Assembly (NCBI GenBank): GCA_032629725.1
Contig: JAFEVB010000020.1
Coordinates: 208,501-272,500 of the forward strand
Reading direction: 5' to 3'
Source: Gremmenia infestans
Taxonomy: Eukaryota > Ascomycota > Leotiomycetes > Helotiales > Hamatocanthoscyphaceae
DNA length: 64,000 nucleotides
A model generated the notes under the pieces. It was given only the letters and a program-made list of their open reading frames with translations, was not told the DNA's origin and did not search any database. The position numbers and the translations under genes were made by a program. Shown here piece after piece: positions 1-11,444 of the stretch (its first letter is position 1; each line of letters opens with the position of its first letter).

Positions 1-246
1 ATCACGAATCTCATGGATAAGGAGAACCAGCGGGCGAGAGGCGGCGTTGAGGGAGATGTGGGAGGAGAGCGTATTGCGACCGTTGTGAGAGGTGATCGGG
101 ACGACGATGTGGGGAAGGTTTGTGGTGTGTATGGGGTTTGTCCTTGGTGATTGACAGTTTAGACTATTCCCATTGGCTCGCGCTTGAGATTCGAGGATTG
201 CTTTTTTCGGTTCGGCCACGGACGTTTTCAATATGAGTGTGCGTGC
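1..246 (-). CDS. Partial coding region cut by the window edge, unknown product
   Basis: An open frame on the minus strand runs from a stop at 247-249 to the window edge, 82 codons with no ATG. The last ~38 codons (about 1-115) show strong coding bias, with C or G at most third positions, and read naturally (PHIVVPITSHNGRNTL, then SRPLVLLIHEIRD). The upstream part has weaker bias, so the true exon border may lie near 115-200 and the start codon in an exon further upstream. I do not recognise the family. The plus strand is also open here for about 49 codons but has a poorer composition. Confidence 0.45.
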
Positions 247-1157
247 TTAATCCGTACAAAATTCTGATGCCCTGCAATTAATCCGCCATAGAATCTATTT
301 TGTAATTTGATGTCCTGAGTTTCAAGTCCTCGGGACGATACATGCTGCAGCAGCACTGATGAGGACTCGGCAGCTCTGACCTGACCTGGCAAGGAGTTAA
401 GGACAAGGACAAGGACAAGGATAAAGCACTATGCAACTGGAAAATGCAATCAATGTATTTGCTTCATATGCCAGAGCGCAATTGCCGTTAAACCCGTCTC
501 TTTCTGACAGGTCTTCTTTTTTCAGGGTGATGAGGCAGCGAATGAATGGATGGGAAGTCACGCACCGACGCGTCCCCCCTGGATGTTAGCGTGTTTGTCG
601 CGCCTCCCAATATGCAACTGTCAAGTGCTTCTTCAATTTCAACTTCTTTTGAAGCCAGCAACAAAAGCTCTTCCCATTTCAAATCGTGGACTCTTTCTAC
701 ACACATTTCAATTATCTGATTGTCTTTATTTGAAGCCTCATCGATTGTTCTATTCTCTTTCTACGTAGAAGTCATTCACTGCGTCACTCATCTCAAACCG
801 ACTCGACCAGCACCATCAAGCTTCGTTCCTTCCTTCCTAAAATCTTCACATCTCAGAAACTCATCTTTCAATAACGTATCCACATCTACCCTCAGATCAC
901 TCCGCTCCTCCACACATCAATTTCAGCTTCAACTATTTCCACGGCTATATGTTGTCTCCCACAACAGCGTCGCGCACGAAGCAAAGCACCCCTTTTCGCA
1001 CGACACTCAATCGCAATTGTCAAGCTGAACACCAGTTTCGTCACTTGAATTGTGCTCTGTCGCACACGTCTCTGGTCTCCGGCCCCAATCTTTCACTTTT
1101 TCGTCCGCGCATTCTCTTCACGTCTTCAGGCCTCGGAGACGTTGCATCACCATCACG
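247..1157. other. Intergenic region with CT-rich leader of the BTB gene
   Basis: No gene seen. A short tandem AAGGAC repeat (about four units) lies near 395-422. From about 700 to 1150 the plus strand is rich in TC tracts, typical of a fungal promoter and 5' leader, and leads into the ATG at 1158. Short ORFs here have no ATG context or coding bias. Confidence 0.5.
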
Positions 1158-2813
1158 ATGTCTCCCAAAGCGCCCAGCCGCAAAGAGTAAGTCACCTCAC
1201 TTTCATCCTAATCCCGCATGTTTCGGTCTCTATGACTGACGTATAGTAGGGCGTGGGACATCACTCTTGTAATTGGACCAGAGCGCAAGGTATTTCACAT
1301 TGATCGACAACTTCTACTCTCTCGGAGCGACTTTTTCACTACTCTGTATAAGAACCCGATGAACACAAGGCCCTTTGTCGACGCCAAGGGAAAGCCAAAA
1401 CTACATAAGCAGTTGGTCAAATATTTGCGTAAAGGTTTTGTGCCACTCGCCCCGCATGGACTTAAAAGGAAGGACAGCGAAGCACGACGCTTCAGCTCCA
1501 TGATGCGGCGCCTCTATTCCATGGCCAGGGGGTATATGATGCGGGATTTCCAAAACCGAATCATGGACGAGCTTCGTTTGCACCACTGGAGATGTGGGGG
1601 CTCCCGATACAGTGCGCACCTAGAACAGGTCCAAATGAGGACTACTATGGGGAATCCGCTTCGTAACTATTACGTCGTTGGTGCTGCGTGCTACCTAGCG
1701 ACGGCGGTAGATTCGCGAAGTCGTCGAAGAAGAATGCGGCAAGCTACCATCATGAACCTGCAAGCCAAATCCAGCCAGTTTCGTAATGATCTGGCCCTTG
1801 TGCGCAAAACTCACAAAGAAAAGCTCATAGACAAGCTAGACCATCGGGATCCTGCTACCTTTCACCCATGTGAATTCCACGAGCATAAGAAAGGTGAAAA
1901 TTGTCATCTCTTTCAGACTTTTACTCACGTTGAGTTAGAGGAAGATATTGACGAGAGCGTGGGTAGTGAAGGGGAAAGTGTCGTGTATGACGTTCCGCTT
2001 CCTATGCAGGAGCCCAAAGTCATTGATCTCACTGGCACTTCTGAGCGAGAGTCAAGCTTTGAGGATGACGCCGATAGGGAAACTGATGGGGAGAGTGGCT
2101 GTGAGAACATGGAGCATGGGCGTGGAGATGACATGGACCTGGACACTCCTGGGATGACTTTCTCTCTCCCATCATCACCGGCACACCAGCCAGAAGCTAG
2201 TTCTCGTTCGAAACTTGCGGTCTCACCCAAGACGCCCCGTCCGTACGTTGGGGAAGAAGACCGAGACATGTTCCGGGCCAGAGCCCCTAGCGCGGAATCT
2301 GTTATTCTTCAAGAAATGGATGACTATGTTGGTGAACGAGTCTTCGCTTGGGTAGACCACGTTAGGCAGCAAGGCCCCGGGCATCACTCCTCTGACACAC
2401 TCGTTGAGAATTCAAAGGCCAGCATACATCAATCCCCGCTTCCCGTCAACCCGAGAGCCAGAGTCCAGAAGCCCTCAGTAGGGACTTCCTCTGTTAGACC
2501 TGAAGAGAATAACATACGTCGGGCGTCCTTCACATATGGCAAGTTCAAGTCGGTGATGGCTTCTTCCCCTGCGCCTCCCTCTTCTATCCGCTACCAGTCT
2601 CAATCCAGCCCGTACATCCACAGAGCAGGCAAACCCAATCAGCAACTAGTGCAAACTCAGATTCACCGACCAACGCCGGGGAGCTCCTCTCAGATGGCTA
2701 TTAAGATAGAGGACGATGACGATGAACTCGATTCTCATCGTTATTGCTTAGAAGCTGTCCACCCGGACAGACTCCAATATCTTCTTCGCGTAAATCGATG
2801 CGCTGAAGCATAG
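1158..2813 (+). CDS. BTB/POZ domain protein, two exons
   Basis: Exons 1158-1186 and 1247-2813, with a 60-bp GTAAGT...TATAG intron, give 531 aa. The short first exon encodes MSPKAPSRK; the splice restores the start of the BTB fold (DRAWDITLVIG, then RKVFHIDRQLLLSRSDFF), which an ATG at 1359 alone would lose. Residues ~11-150 follow the fungal BTB pattern, including a LYSMARGYMMRDFQNRIMDEL segment like the helix pair that closes this domain. At ~205-220 there is a CEFHEHKKGENCH motif, a possible metal site. The rest is acidic, serine/proline-rich and probably disordered. BTB domains mediate dimerisation and often Cullin-3 recruitment; the target here is unknown. Another BTB gene lies 8 kb away on the other strand. 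Confidence 0.85.
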
Positions 2814-3960
2814 AAAGACGAATAAGAAGGGGTTGCTTGTACAAGTTCAACACAAACGTTCTGGAATTGGTAACCTCTTGCCAAAAAGCTTGGTTTTCAG
2901 CCTGGCTAAAATATGGATGCGGTGGTATGTTTCGGAGGTGGGTATCGCGATCAGCATCCCTCCTAAATACTCGCGTCGGCGCAACAAAGGGTGTAATATT
3001 TGCTTCATTGGCCAAGGGGTATACAATTGAAGTTTACAAAAGCTGGTCTTCAGTCAACCATTCCATCTTGCAACATATTTATGTCAGCTTACCCTCCGTG
3101 GGCCGATGGATTCATGCGGAATTGTCCGAACATAATCATACCTGTATCATAGCAGATATCTTTCAGCTCCCATTTTGCAGTGAGAATATTTGCCTATCAT
3201 GATGCGGTGTTGACTGTTACATTGGTAATAAAAATGAAACTGATTAAGGTACTCAGTAATCAGAGGCTGAAGCTAAGATACTTCGCAAAGCCTTAGATCG
3301 GTATCATATTCCGAAGCAGCGTTCGTTTTATTCCCAACCGCGGGGCTTCTCATCTAGGGGAGCACTAGATAATGTGTAAGATTACTTAGGTAGGTACGGT
3401 AACTGTCAGCCAAAAATGTTGATTTCGGTGAGGTCGGTCTCGGCTTATAGGGCTACGTTTAGTCCCTGAAGGTTAAATGCGGGCGGGCATTCTTCCCGCC
3501 TGTGGGTGCGGTGCGGGTTCCTTTCTCACACCATTTAATCTCCGAAGTCCACTCCACTGCATGAGAAACGGTCCCGAGGATACGGTTGCTGGTGCTACGC
3601 ATACGCATACGCAGCGTCTCTTACCTGCGAAGCATCTCCAGGATTCCTTCGACACGTTTCACGGTCTTGACACGCCCGAGGTAAGTTTAGAATTTCTTAT
3701 GGAAAGTAATTATGGTTAAGACTGCGTCAAGACTATCACTGACCTGCGGACTCAATAGGTCACTTTCGTTTTGCACCACGTTCACCTCGACAATCGCGAC
3801 GTCCAGCCTGTCCATAGGTACATATCACTTTTACCTTGGCCGAGTTTACCTCTACGGTACCATGTCCACGCTGTATCTCCTCCAGACACATCTGTCATCC
3901 CTCCGTGTTGACTCGCGAGCTTCAAACCCGCCAGAGCCGGCGTCAAGAAGCATTACCCCA
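2814..3960. other. Intergenic region, no gene seen
   Basis: Short overlapping ORFs on both strands show no domain or coding bias. A TAGGTAGGTACGGTA tract lies near 3388. The right end runs into the gag relic, so part of this stretch may be 5' sequence of the same decayed retroelement; no LTR could be recognised. Confidence 0.4.
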
Positions 3961-4869
3961 CCAAAGTCAAGCTGAAGCCATTCAACTGGTTAGCCCTCAC
4001 CATGTATGACATCTTTAATGAAGACGAGTTTGGCACCTGAAACGGCAATATATTCAGCAACGAGTTCTATGATGAAATCCCCCATCTAGATCCTGGTGGC
4101 GAAAATTGGCTCAAGTTCGACCGCGCGGTGGAAAGCTGCTTCATAATAAACGGCCTAGATGCTCCAATGCAGCAAGTAAATGAGCCCTCTTGTCCAGCCG
4201 TCGTGGGCGCTCTCCCGGACGATGCAGACGAAGCTGTCTACGCAGAGCATCTGGCTAAGACAAGATAATACAAGCGGGCAATGAGAGCTTATGATTTCGC
4301 TATGGGAGAGTGGGGGGTGAAGCAGGCAAATGCTTGCTATGTCATTCGACGGGACTTCTGACTGTACCAAGATCGAGAACTTAAAACGGGTATACGATGT
4401 GATGGATGCTCTGCGCCCAAGCCCGTCTACTTACTCGGGAAGGGTCATGCGGCTCATGAATAGATTCTTCACCCTTACTCTCGGGGATTGCGAAAGCGTC
4501 AAGGACTTCTCTCTGCAGCTATCTAACATTAATTACGAGATACCAAAATGGAATGGGACCCCTTTCACCGATATGCAACTCACCTCGCGCTTTCTCCATG
4601 GCCTCGGTCCAGGATATGAGCATTTTATGGCAATATTCGACATGAGCCAAACTCTTATTGCATATCCCGGCATGGATGCCATTACTTATGACCAGACGGT
4701 ACAGAAAGCCTATGACTATTCCTGGACGATCAAAGCCCTCAATACCAGTCCTCCAAAATCTAGAAGTTCTGCCGTCAGCCCTCCCCATAAGACTTCCCGT
4801 TCCCAAAGTCGTCAGAGCGGACGAGGACGCCAACGCCGGCGAGGACGCAATGAATCTGGTCACAAATAA
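3961..4869 (+). pseudogene. Decayed copia-type retrotransposon gag
   Basis: Two reading frames together resemble the gag polyprotein of Ty1/copia elements. From 3965 one frame reads KLKPFNWLALTMYDIF, a TGA, then IPHLDPGGENWLKFDRAVES, the usual N-terminal gag segment. After a second stop the similarity moves to another frame (4330-4869): residues such as RVMRLMNRFFTL, SVKDFSLQLSNINYEI and SRFLHGLGPGYEHFMAIF are typical of the UBN2/gag core. The C-terminus is basic (SQSRQSGRGRQRRRGRNESG), as in RNA-binding tails, but has no CCHC knuckle. No protease, integrase or reverse transcriptase follows and no LTRs were found. At least two stops and a frame change make it non-functional. Confidence 0.7.
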
Positions 4870-5575
4870 CTCTTTGATCAAGTAATGCCATTGCATCCAG
4901 AGATGTTCATGTAAATAGAGATCTTAAAACTTAAGAGATGGAGTGCATCAAAATGGAGAGCGGAATTCGAGAGACTGAGAAGTAGAAGGGAATGGTTCTT
5001 ATAGTGTCTTGCGGCTCTCTCCATGTTCAAAAAGTCGCAGCTACTTGAAAAAAAAAGTCTTGGTTGAGGTTGAGATTCGGCCGACGGGGGGGGATGAGAT
5101 TCAGAAGTTTGAGACTGCGGGATTCAAGTATAGGTATCAGGTTGAGAAAGGTGCGGCGGGTGGGCGAAGCAATATGATAGTGTGTCGAGTAAGGTATGTT
5201 ATGTATACATATGCATGAGACAATATGCATGAAATTTGTGGATTTGGCAAGACACTGAGTTGCTGTGTGATAGGAGAATATTGGGGGGAGATTGGGGGAG
5301 TATGCGAGGTACGTTTACGAGCGGGGGTTTGCTGCTGACTGATTCAGAAACGGTGGATGGGAAAAAAGCGGTATTTTGATTGCTTGCTATAAAAATGGAT
5401 TATAAGAACATGAGGAGTTGTGCCAACTAACTTCTTTCGGGGATCATTGGGACTGTAATTTGCGGTCCTGTGGGTGGCGAAATAACGTTACGTTTCCCGT
5501 GAGTGAACCGAGTCAAAGCATCTTCTGTTGGCGAGAGAAGTCGATTGATACCCCAGTGCCCCAGATTTTGATCAT
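4870..5575. other. Intergenic region downstream of the gag relic
   Basis: No gene seen. It holds purine-rich plus-strand stretches (5050-5200, 5280-5330) and the probable 3' untranslated region of the phiA-like gene, which ends at 5576. Confidence 0.4.
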
Positions 5576-6267
5576 CTAAGCATATTCCCAAGCCCCATAG
5601 TCGCCAACAAACGTGGCTGGAAGTAAGCCAGCCAGCTCAGAACAATCCGTCCGATTAAAGCCGTCGGTCTTGACGTAAAGTTGCTGAAGAGTAGTACCGT
5701 TGTTCTCATAGGGGCATGCCAGAACACTCCCTATAAACAGTCAGTCAGCGTCTCATTTGTAGCAGTATGAGTAGAACATACCGGATCCTTGAGTGTTGTC
5801 ATAGGTGTAGATGAGGGTGTTGTCGTAAGAGCTAGTGTAGACAATGGGTCCAGTATTCTGGTAAGTCCAATTACCAAAGTTGGGTGTAACAGAACCAGGT
5901 GGCGTCGATGAGCTGTGAGGTGCCGTGAAGCCAAGTCTTCCATCAGTAGTCACATAGTTTGCTTCACCACCTGGGACCTCAACCTACGAATATGTATGTC
6001 AATTTCGACTTCCTTTATGTGAGACGAGATGCCACTTACACTTAAACTTTCCAGACCGGGGGTAAATACAGTCTCGTTTCCGGTAGGGCAACTGCTTACT
6101 GAGTCCGGACAGTAAGAGGAGGTGGTGATTCCAAAATAGTACGATTGGCCATAAGCTGCTACTGCTTGGCCGTGGAGCTCGGAGCCAGGAGAAAATACGG
6201 ATAAAGTATTTGTAGCTTGGACAATGCTGCCCATTGCTACTGCTGCGACTATCGGTTGGAGCATCAT
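5576..6267 (-). CDS. Secreted phiA-like / IgE-binding-type cell wall protein
   Basis: Three exons on the minus strand (6267-6040, 5983-5782, 5730-5576) with introns of 56 and 51 bp, both GT-AG, give 194 aa. The start was placed at the double ATG (6267) because it opens a signal peptide, MMLQPIVAAVAMGSIVQA. The mature part follows the phiA/IgE-binding family: a YCPDSVSSCPTGNETVF segment, VEVPGGEANYVTTDGRLGFT, an HS-SxxPPGS segment and the C-terminal TDGFNRTDCSELAGL, then GDYGAWEYA. The third exon supplies two of the conserved cysteines. Family members are secreted wall proteins, linked in Aspergillus to phialide and asexual development; that role is not established here. Two N-glycosylation sequons (NGT, NRT) lie in exon 3. 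A missed last intron would truncate the protein. Confidence 0.85.
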
Positions 6268-7510
6268 TGTAACGACCGTGTTACTTGATGAGGTTTGAAA
6301 AGGTGATTTTGTTGAGTGGCTGAGATGATACTGCAAGAGGTAAGTTGGAGTTGATTTTCGGCTTCATATAATGCATACCAAGAGTTTATTTTCCTCGAAA
6401 CAAGTTCGCACACCGCAAATTATGATGCTTTCTGTGTATCTGAAAGATTTGAGTCTTTTATATCAAGATGCCTTTGTAAGGGAATATCTTCTGTCTTTAT
6501 AAAAACTCGAAAATTGCTTGAAATAGTACCAACCAAGACCGTAAATCTCCCGGAGCAACGAATGGGATATGCAGGGTCTTGCGCGCCGAAGCTTTAGGGC
6601 TCCGCAGCCGGTGATAACCCGTGTCAGTGTGATTTCAACGTCATAATAGCATTCATCGTATTGCCCTAAGCGAAAAGAAGCGCAGATCTCCTCGACTTCG
6701 AAGATCCCGGCGGAGTACGAATACCTCGGAGTCCTCGGTAATATTTGCACATCTTTCGACTTGGACGAATCCAAGGAAGCTATTCAAAGTCTCGTGGGCT
6801 CACCGTCAATGCCAAACACCGCTACAGCCAATCACAAGCTGCCGCCAAGTCTTTGAACAACCTCTGAAACTCGTATTCAGTGTTAATCCAAGTTACCTAA
6901 TTGTACAGCAACTTTCTGCCTATTATGGACGTGGCAACTATAATACTCGTATCTGCATAAAGAAACTTCAATCAACCAGACATGTCATTATTAACCATGT
7001 CATCTTCCGGCAGTTGATACTTCATGTCTTATTACTTCAGCGCCATTTAGTTGTCTACCAAGTATGTGGGTTCGGGCCGTTCGGCGTAAAACCGTTCAGT
7101 TTAATCAGATTGAAATAAGCGTCATAGGTCCCCCCCCCTTTTCTCTCGCCTCGCTAACAAACAACGATCAGCGAGCAAGGTGTTGTGTACCACTATTGCT
7201 CGTATAATCCCAACAATAGCCGTTCCGAGTTTTCTGTTACGTTATTCTAGTATCACTTATTGAGGTTTAAAGATCCCGAGCTTCCAAGTGCAAAGTTGCT
7301 TTCAGATCTGAACAATCGATCTGCAGACCGTATTCGATGACGGCAATAGGAAAGATACATAGGATACAAGTCATGACACACCGTTTTTACTTTAGTCAAC
7401 GCTGCACTCTTTACTAGAATCAAAATGGAGCCAGCCAGCTCGGCCTTCACAGGACTTTGAAGTCCCGTTTTCGGGGCCTCGAGCTCACGCTTTCTGTTTC
7501 TTCTTCTATG
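6268..7510. other. Intergenic region, no supported gene
   Basis: A 103-codon minus-strand ORF (6463-6774) has no recognisable domain and no usable splice partner. The rest is AT-rich with a poly-C run near 7130. Likely promoter of the phiA-like gene plus spacer. Confidence 0.35.
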
Positions 7511-7619
7511 TGTTCCGGTTCATTCGTGAATGCGCTAAGATTCATGAATGAACCAGTGTACTCGTGAATACAACTAAGATTCATGGATGAACTGGGAGAT
7601 TCACGAATGAACTGGAACA
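7511..7619. mobile_element. MITE-like inverted-repeat element (copy 1)
   Basis: A 109-bp element begins TGTTCCGGTTCATTCGTGAA and ends with the inverse (ATTCACGAATGAACTGGAAC, then A); the 21-bp ends match at 20 positions. Inside, further ATTCRYGAAT palindromes and CTAAGATTCATGAATGAAC-type units recur, so the whole element can fold on itself. It is flanked by TATG (7507-7510) and AATG (7620-7623), a possible imperfect 4-bp target duplication. It has no coding capacity. A second, longer copy lies at 9207-9354. Confidence 0.75.
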
Positions 7620-7916
7620 AATGCTTCCACCATAGCATTAACACCACAGAAACAAAGAAAGGAGTTGTGAAGATGCTTGAAAATATGAGGTAGATACCAT
7701 AAGAATATCCGGGGATTGCTTGGAAGATGGCACTCGTTCACGGTAAACATCGTCTAGCGAACACGGTTGATTGATATCATTTAGGTCGCCATGCAAATAG
7801 GAGGCTCTCGAATATTCTATCAACTGGCCGTTGAAAGTCGCCATCTCAATCTGCATCTCTTCCACGTCGTCTTACTCTTCTCTTGAGGCTTTCTTTAGGC
7901 GTTGGTCCTGCCTTTT

Positions 7917-8831
7917 TCATATAAATGATCCGTCACTCCTCAGCACTGGAGAAATGAACTCATCAACTTTGAAAAGACTCGGGATCTCCTCAACTTTTTC
8001 CTTGTCGTCAGGTACATAGTCCGGTGTGTCGGCAGCCTGCGGGAGGGCCATAATCCGAGCCAAGTATCGGCTATAGCTAGCTTTTAATAGCCAACGAAAG
8101 CGAAAGCCCCCATGAGTAGAAGTACCATTGACATATATCTCTCTGATATTCCTCAGCCTACTGACCGGCTTCAAGAGAAATTTCAAGCTGCTAGAACTAT
8201 GCTCTGTGCTTTGGAGACGAATACGGAGCTTGTGTACTTGGTAGGATTGCCTGATGATATCACATCCTTCCTCAAGAGCTGCTGACAGGGGCTTGAAAGT
8301 CGGACGCTCGGGTCCAAAGAACATCTGATCTGTAGATGGCATTATGTCCTCCCCTGGCAAGTAATCAGCCATCAACTCCCAGCTTTGTATATGTCTCAAC
8401 ATCGCCAAGTGAGGCAGTGGATCAGATTCCCTTGAGCTAGTAGGTCCACTACTAACGGTGTCGTTGCGGTGCGCGACACAGATGCGAAAGCCAGGGGCTC
8501 CCATTATGGATTTATTATGTAGTGAGGGATCAGAGATGATCGAGATCCTGAACTCGTTGATATTGTAGAGAGATTTCTCCGCTTCATCGTGGACGCGGTG
8601 CGAGACTTGGAGGAGTCTGATACGAGGATGGCCTCGAGGAGCGCGGTTTGGCGAATTGAAATTTAGGACGAGGCCATCGATTTTGTCTCGGATTTCTCGG
8701 GAAAACTTGGAGAGTGTTCCTGGAAGCTTGGTCAGAATGTATTCTCTTCTTGCATGAGACTTCTGGGCTAGATGTCAAGACATACCGAGCTCTTGTCGCA
8801 ATGACGGCGAAGGTATTGTGGGAGTAGACAT
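7917..8831 (-). CDS. Hypothetical protein with an EIRDKI-type N-terminus
   Basis: Exons 8831-8786 and 8719-7917, with a 66-bp GTATGT...TTCCAG intron, give 282 aa. The first exon encodes MSTPTIPSPSLRQEL; after the splice comes GTLSKFSREIRDKIDGLVLN, then RIRLLQVSHRVHDEAEKSLY. This 'LxxEIRDxIxxLVL ... LLxVSRxxxxEA' layout recalls fungal proteins of the 2EXR/F-box-like group, but the match is too short to assign a domain. There is no signal peptide or membrane span, and the C-terminus is acidic. Starting at the ATG in exon 2 (8504) would drop the conserved N-terminus. The gene is bracketed by two related MITE-like elements. Function unknown. Confidence 0.7.
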
Positions 8832-9206
8832 CTTAGACTGAGGAACAGCAACTGTTTTGTAGATTGGTCTTGTAGGGTTAAGAGGGCGATGCACCAATGT
8901 ATAAGAAAATGGATGAAGATGGCTTCTATTGGGAAGATGAATAATCGACTTGTTCAAGCTCCAACCATGGGTGAATAACGTTGTGTTAAAATTACGTGCC
9001 CTGACCTCCTTTTTCACGTCCCTGTTGGGGTGAATATAGTTCGCTTTCTCTACGTGCCCACCCGGGACTATCATAACACTTTCAAGTGGAGGCTCCGCAT
9101 CTAACCGTAGTCGTGGAGGTAATGAAAGTCTTGTTCAGAGCTTCAATCTCTGAACTTTATATTATCACTCTTGGCTATGTCTCAAACTCACCTCAGGATA
9201 TATATG
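8832..9206. other. Upstream region of the bracketed hypothetical gene
   Basis: No gene seen. A minus-strand ORF reaching 9074 only extends exon 1 upstream in frame without coding character, so this is more likely promoter and 5' leader. Confidence 0.4.
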
Positions 9207-9354
9207 TGTTCCGATTCATTCATGAATCGACGCTAAGATTCACGAGTAAACTGGATTTACGAGTAAACTAGTTTATTCGTGAATAGCACTAATATTCACA
9301 AGTGACCTAGGGTATACGTGAATTTGTACTAAGATTCATGAATGAAGCGGAACA
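9207..9354. mobile_element. MITE-like inverted-repeat element (copy 2)
   Basis: A 148-bp element begins TGTTCCGATTCATTCATGAA and ends ATTCATGAATGAAGCGGAAC, then A; the 21-bp ends match inversely at 20 positions. It is flanked on both sides by TATG (9203-9206 and 9355-9358), a perfect 4-bp candidate target duplication. It shares ends and internal CTAAGATTCA / ATTCGTGAAT units with the element at 7511-7619 but carries extra internal units. There is no ORF. The transposase that would mobilise it is not in the window. Confidence 0.8.
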
Positions 9355-10495
9355 TATGAATGGGATTCTGCTCAAGTGGCACACCACCTTAGCTCCCAAG
9401 TAGGAACTGCTAATTAAGCGCATTTCTACTAATCCTTTCTATAACCCAAGATTTCGTGAATATTTCATACCTACATCGCGGGGTATCATATACCTCTTAC
9501 CCCAGTATGAAGTTTTCGTACTGCCACTTGGAATCAAGTTCGAGAAGTGCCTGTGTTGAAGAAGATTTGCGAATACTTGGGAACTGCGAAGAATCTAATT
9601 ATAAATCCTTGATCCAAATCAAGTGCAAGGTCTCTCTGCTTCCAATGTTTGATTGAACGTTCTCAATCCCCAAGATCCGTGGGGGCCCTGGTGGTCGCTC
9701 TATGTTCTACTTGCTTACTTTCAGAGTGGTGTTATTCCTTACTCTTCCAATCTAGGAAGCATTGCAAGTGTTATTAGGAACGTTGTAGCTGATCTTTTGT
9801 GTCGCAGTCGTAATCTACCTAGGTTGGAAATGTAGGTCTAGACTACGATAGATATGTGCAGCTAGACGGTGTTTGATGGCAGTCCATCGAACCATTGCTT
9901 AGTGCAGTGCAGTGATATAAGATCTCACACTGTCTATGCTGTATACTGTACCCGATTGAGACAAGTGTCGTAGTGTTTTGTAAACCACGGGTGTAGTCGA
10001 TTATGAGTGCCGATGTATATGCCTATACATACTCAAAATGGTTATCCAGCCGCTGCCGTGTTTGTGTAGTTGACTTTATCGTTCTTGGGCAAATCAAGAT
10101 GTTCGATTATTGTCTGGGAACTGGTAGTTTTAGACAGTCAATTAGATTTGGGGAAAGAGTAGAGGACCTACTAACGTTTACTTCGTAGACAAGAAGTTTC
10201 GTGGGGATGGATGGATAGAGTGCTGGTGGCAGTCATTCATAGTTAGGAGATTGTCCGTCTGGATCAAAGAAGCATGTATAACTCCCATAGAGCAAAAGTT
10301 TTATGGATTTTGTTGCCACAGAGTCTGCATCATTATAAAGTCCCAGACATTTGAAGGGCTCGAACTCCAATGTAGCAAAGCAAGATACCCGGATGCAGCC
10401 CCCCCCACCCCAGAAGCACCGTTGCTAGATATAACGCCAAATGCAAAGCCAACTCCACATCACCAGTATTCCCAGATTTGCCCAGTTGCGCCCAT
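9355..10495. other. Intergenic region, no gene seen
   Basis: Several short ORFs are scattered without domains or coding bias. The right end is probably the 3' untranslated region of the minus-strand BTB gene. Confidence 0.4.
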
Positions 10496-11444
10496 TTATA
10501 CAGAAGAATGTCCCACTTTTGCTCGCTTCAGGACCTGACCCTCTGAAGTCTCGAGCTCCGAATTCTTCCTCTTCCTGTAGTTGGGCGGACACTCCTCATC
10601 AACGCCATGGGCATGGAAATAGCACATGTTCTCAATTTCACGGGGATCCTCCGGCGTCTCACTGCGGCCGAGATTGATATACGCATTATTGAAGCTAGGA
10701 TGGTCCTGGAACAGCTTTACTACTTCGGTTGTTGGCCATTTTGACTTGACGCCCGGTTCTGCGTCGGGGGTTAGGACCCATTGGAGGCTTTGAAGGCAGT
10801 AGTCGCACAGTCTGGAATCTTCTCCTGCCTGCACCCAGGCTCGGCTTACAAAGTCGGTGGACGGTAGTTCCTACGCTTGTGTATTAGAACACGCACTGCA
10901 TTGTTCTTCCGCTTGGAGTCCTTACATTGCATCTCTTGTGATAGCGGATCAAGGAATTCATAATGATATCTTGGAGGTCCGGGAGGCAGAGCTTCCTGGC
11001 GAGTGCGTAGAAAGCGACCACGTCCCACGATGCGCGAGACACCTTGTCGGAGTCGGTGATTGGAACCAGGTCTCTTAGGCGTCGAGGGTTCGGGCAATAT
11101 GTCCACTCCATGAGCAGGTCGAATGCAGCCGGGTCGTCCTCTGGTAGCTCGGCTACCCCGCCCGCCTCCTTGAACGCGCCGTTGAACATCTTGTCGAAGT
11201 ATGGGATGCGTCGGCAGAGGTAGGTTTTGTGGGCTCGGAATAGCTTCTTCTTGGGGCCGACGAGTATGTCAACCACGTCGGTCTCTAGCTTGCTGTGGGA
11301 GGGTCAACAATGAAGTATGGTGGGCGCTTAGGGGGTTTGGACGTACTCGAGGAAGGGCGTGTTCCCGACGACGCGTTCTTGCGAAGGTTTCAATGGCTTG
11401 ATAGCAGGTTTGTCTGCAACATCTGTGCGTATGACTCCTGCCAT
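10496..11444 (-). CDS. BTB/POZ domain protein, three exons
   Basis: Exons 11444-11347, 11292-10926 and 10870-10496, with introns of 54 and 55 bp, give 279 aa. Exon 1 supplies the ATG (MAGVIRTDVADKPAIK); the next in-frame ATG is not available because the BTB core begins with DVVDILVGPKKKLFRAHKTY. The core continues LCRRIPYFDKMFNGAFKEAG, then LPEDDPAAFDLLMEWTYC and ASWDVVAFYALARKLCLPDL, a clear BTB fold (residues ~33-150). The C-terminal exon has DYCLQSLQWVL and a basic RKRKNSELE stretch that could be a nuclear signal. An ATG 18 codons upstream runs into a stop, so 11444 is the best start. Such fungal BTB proteins are probably protein-interaction adaptors. Confidence 0.85.

Noticed and set aside
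6463..6774. 103-codon minus-strand ORF
   Set aside because: No domain, no coding bias, no splice partner and no leader. Probably random.
10355..10375. tRNA T-loop-like GGGCTCGAACTCC
   Set aside because: It lacks the invariant TTC and no acceptor stem or A box fits around it.
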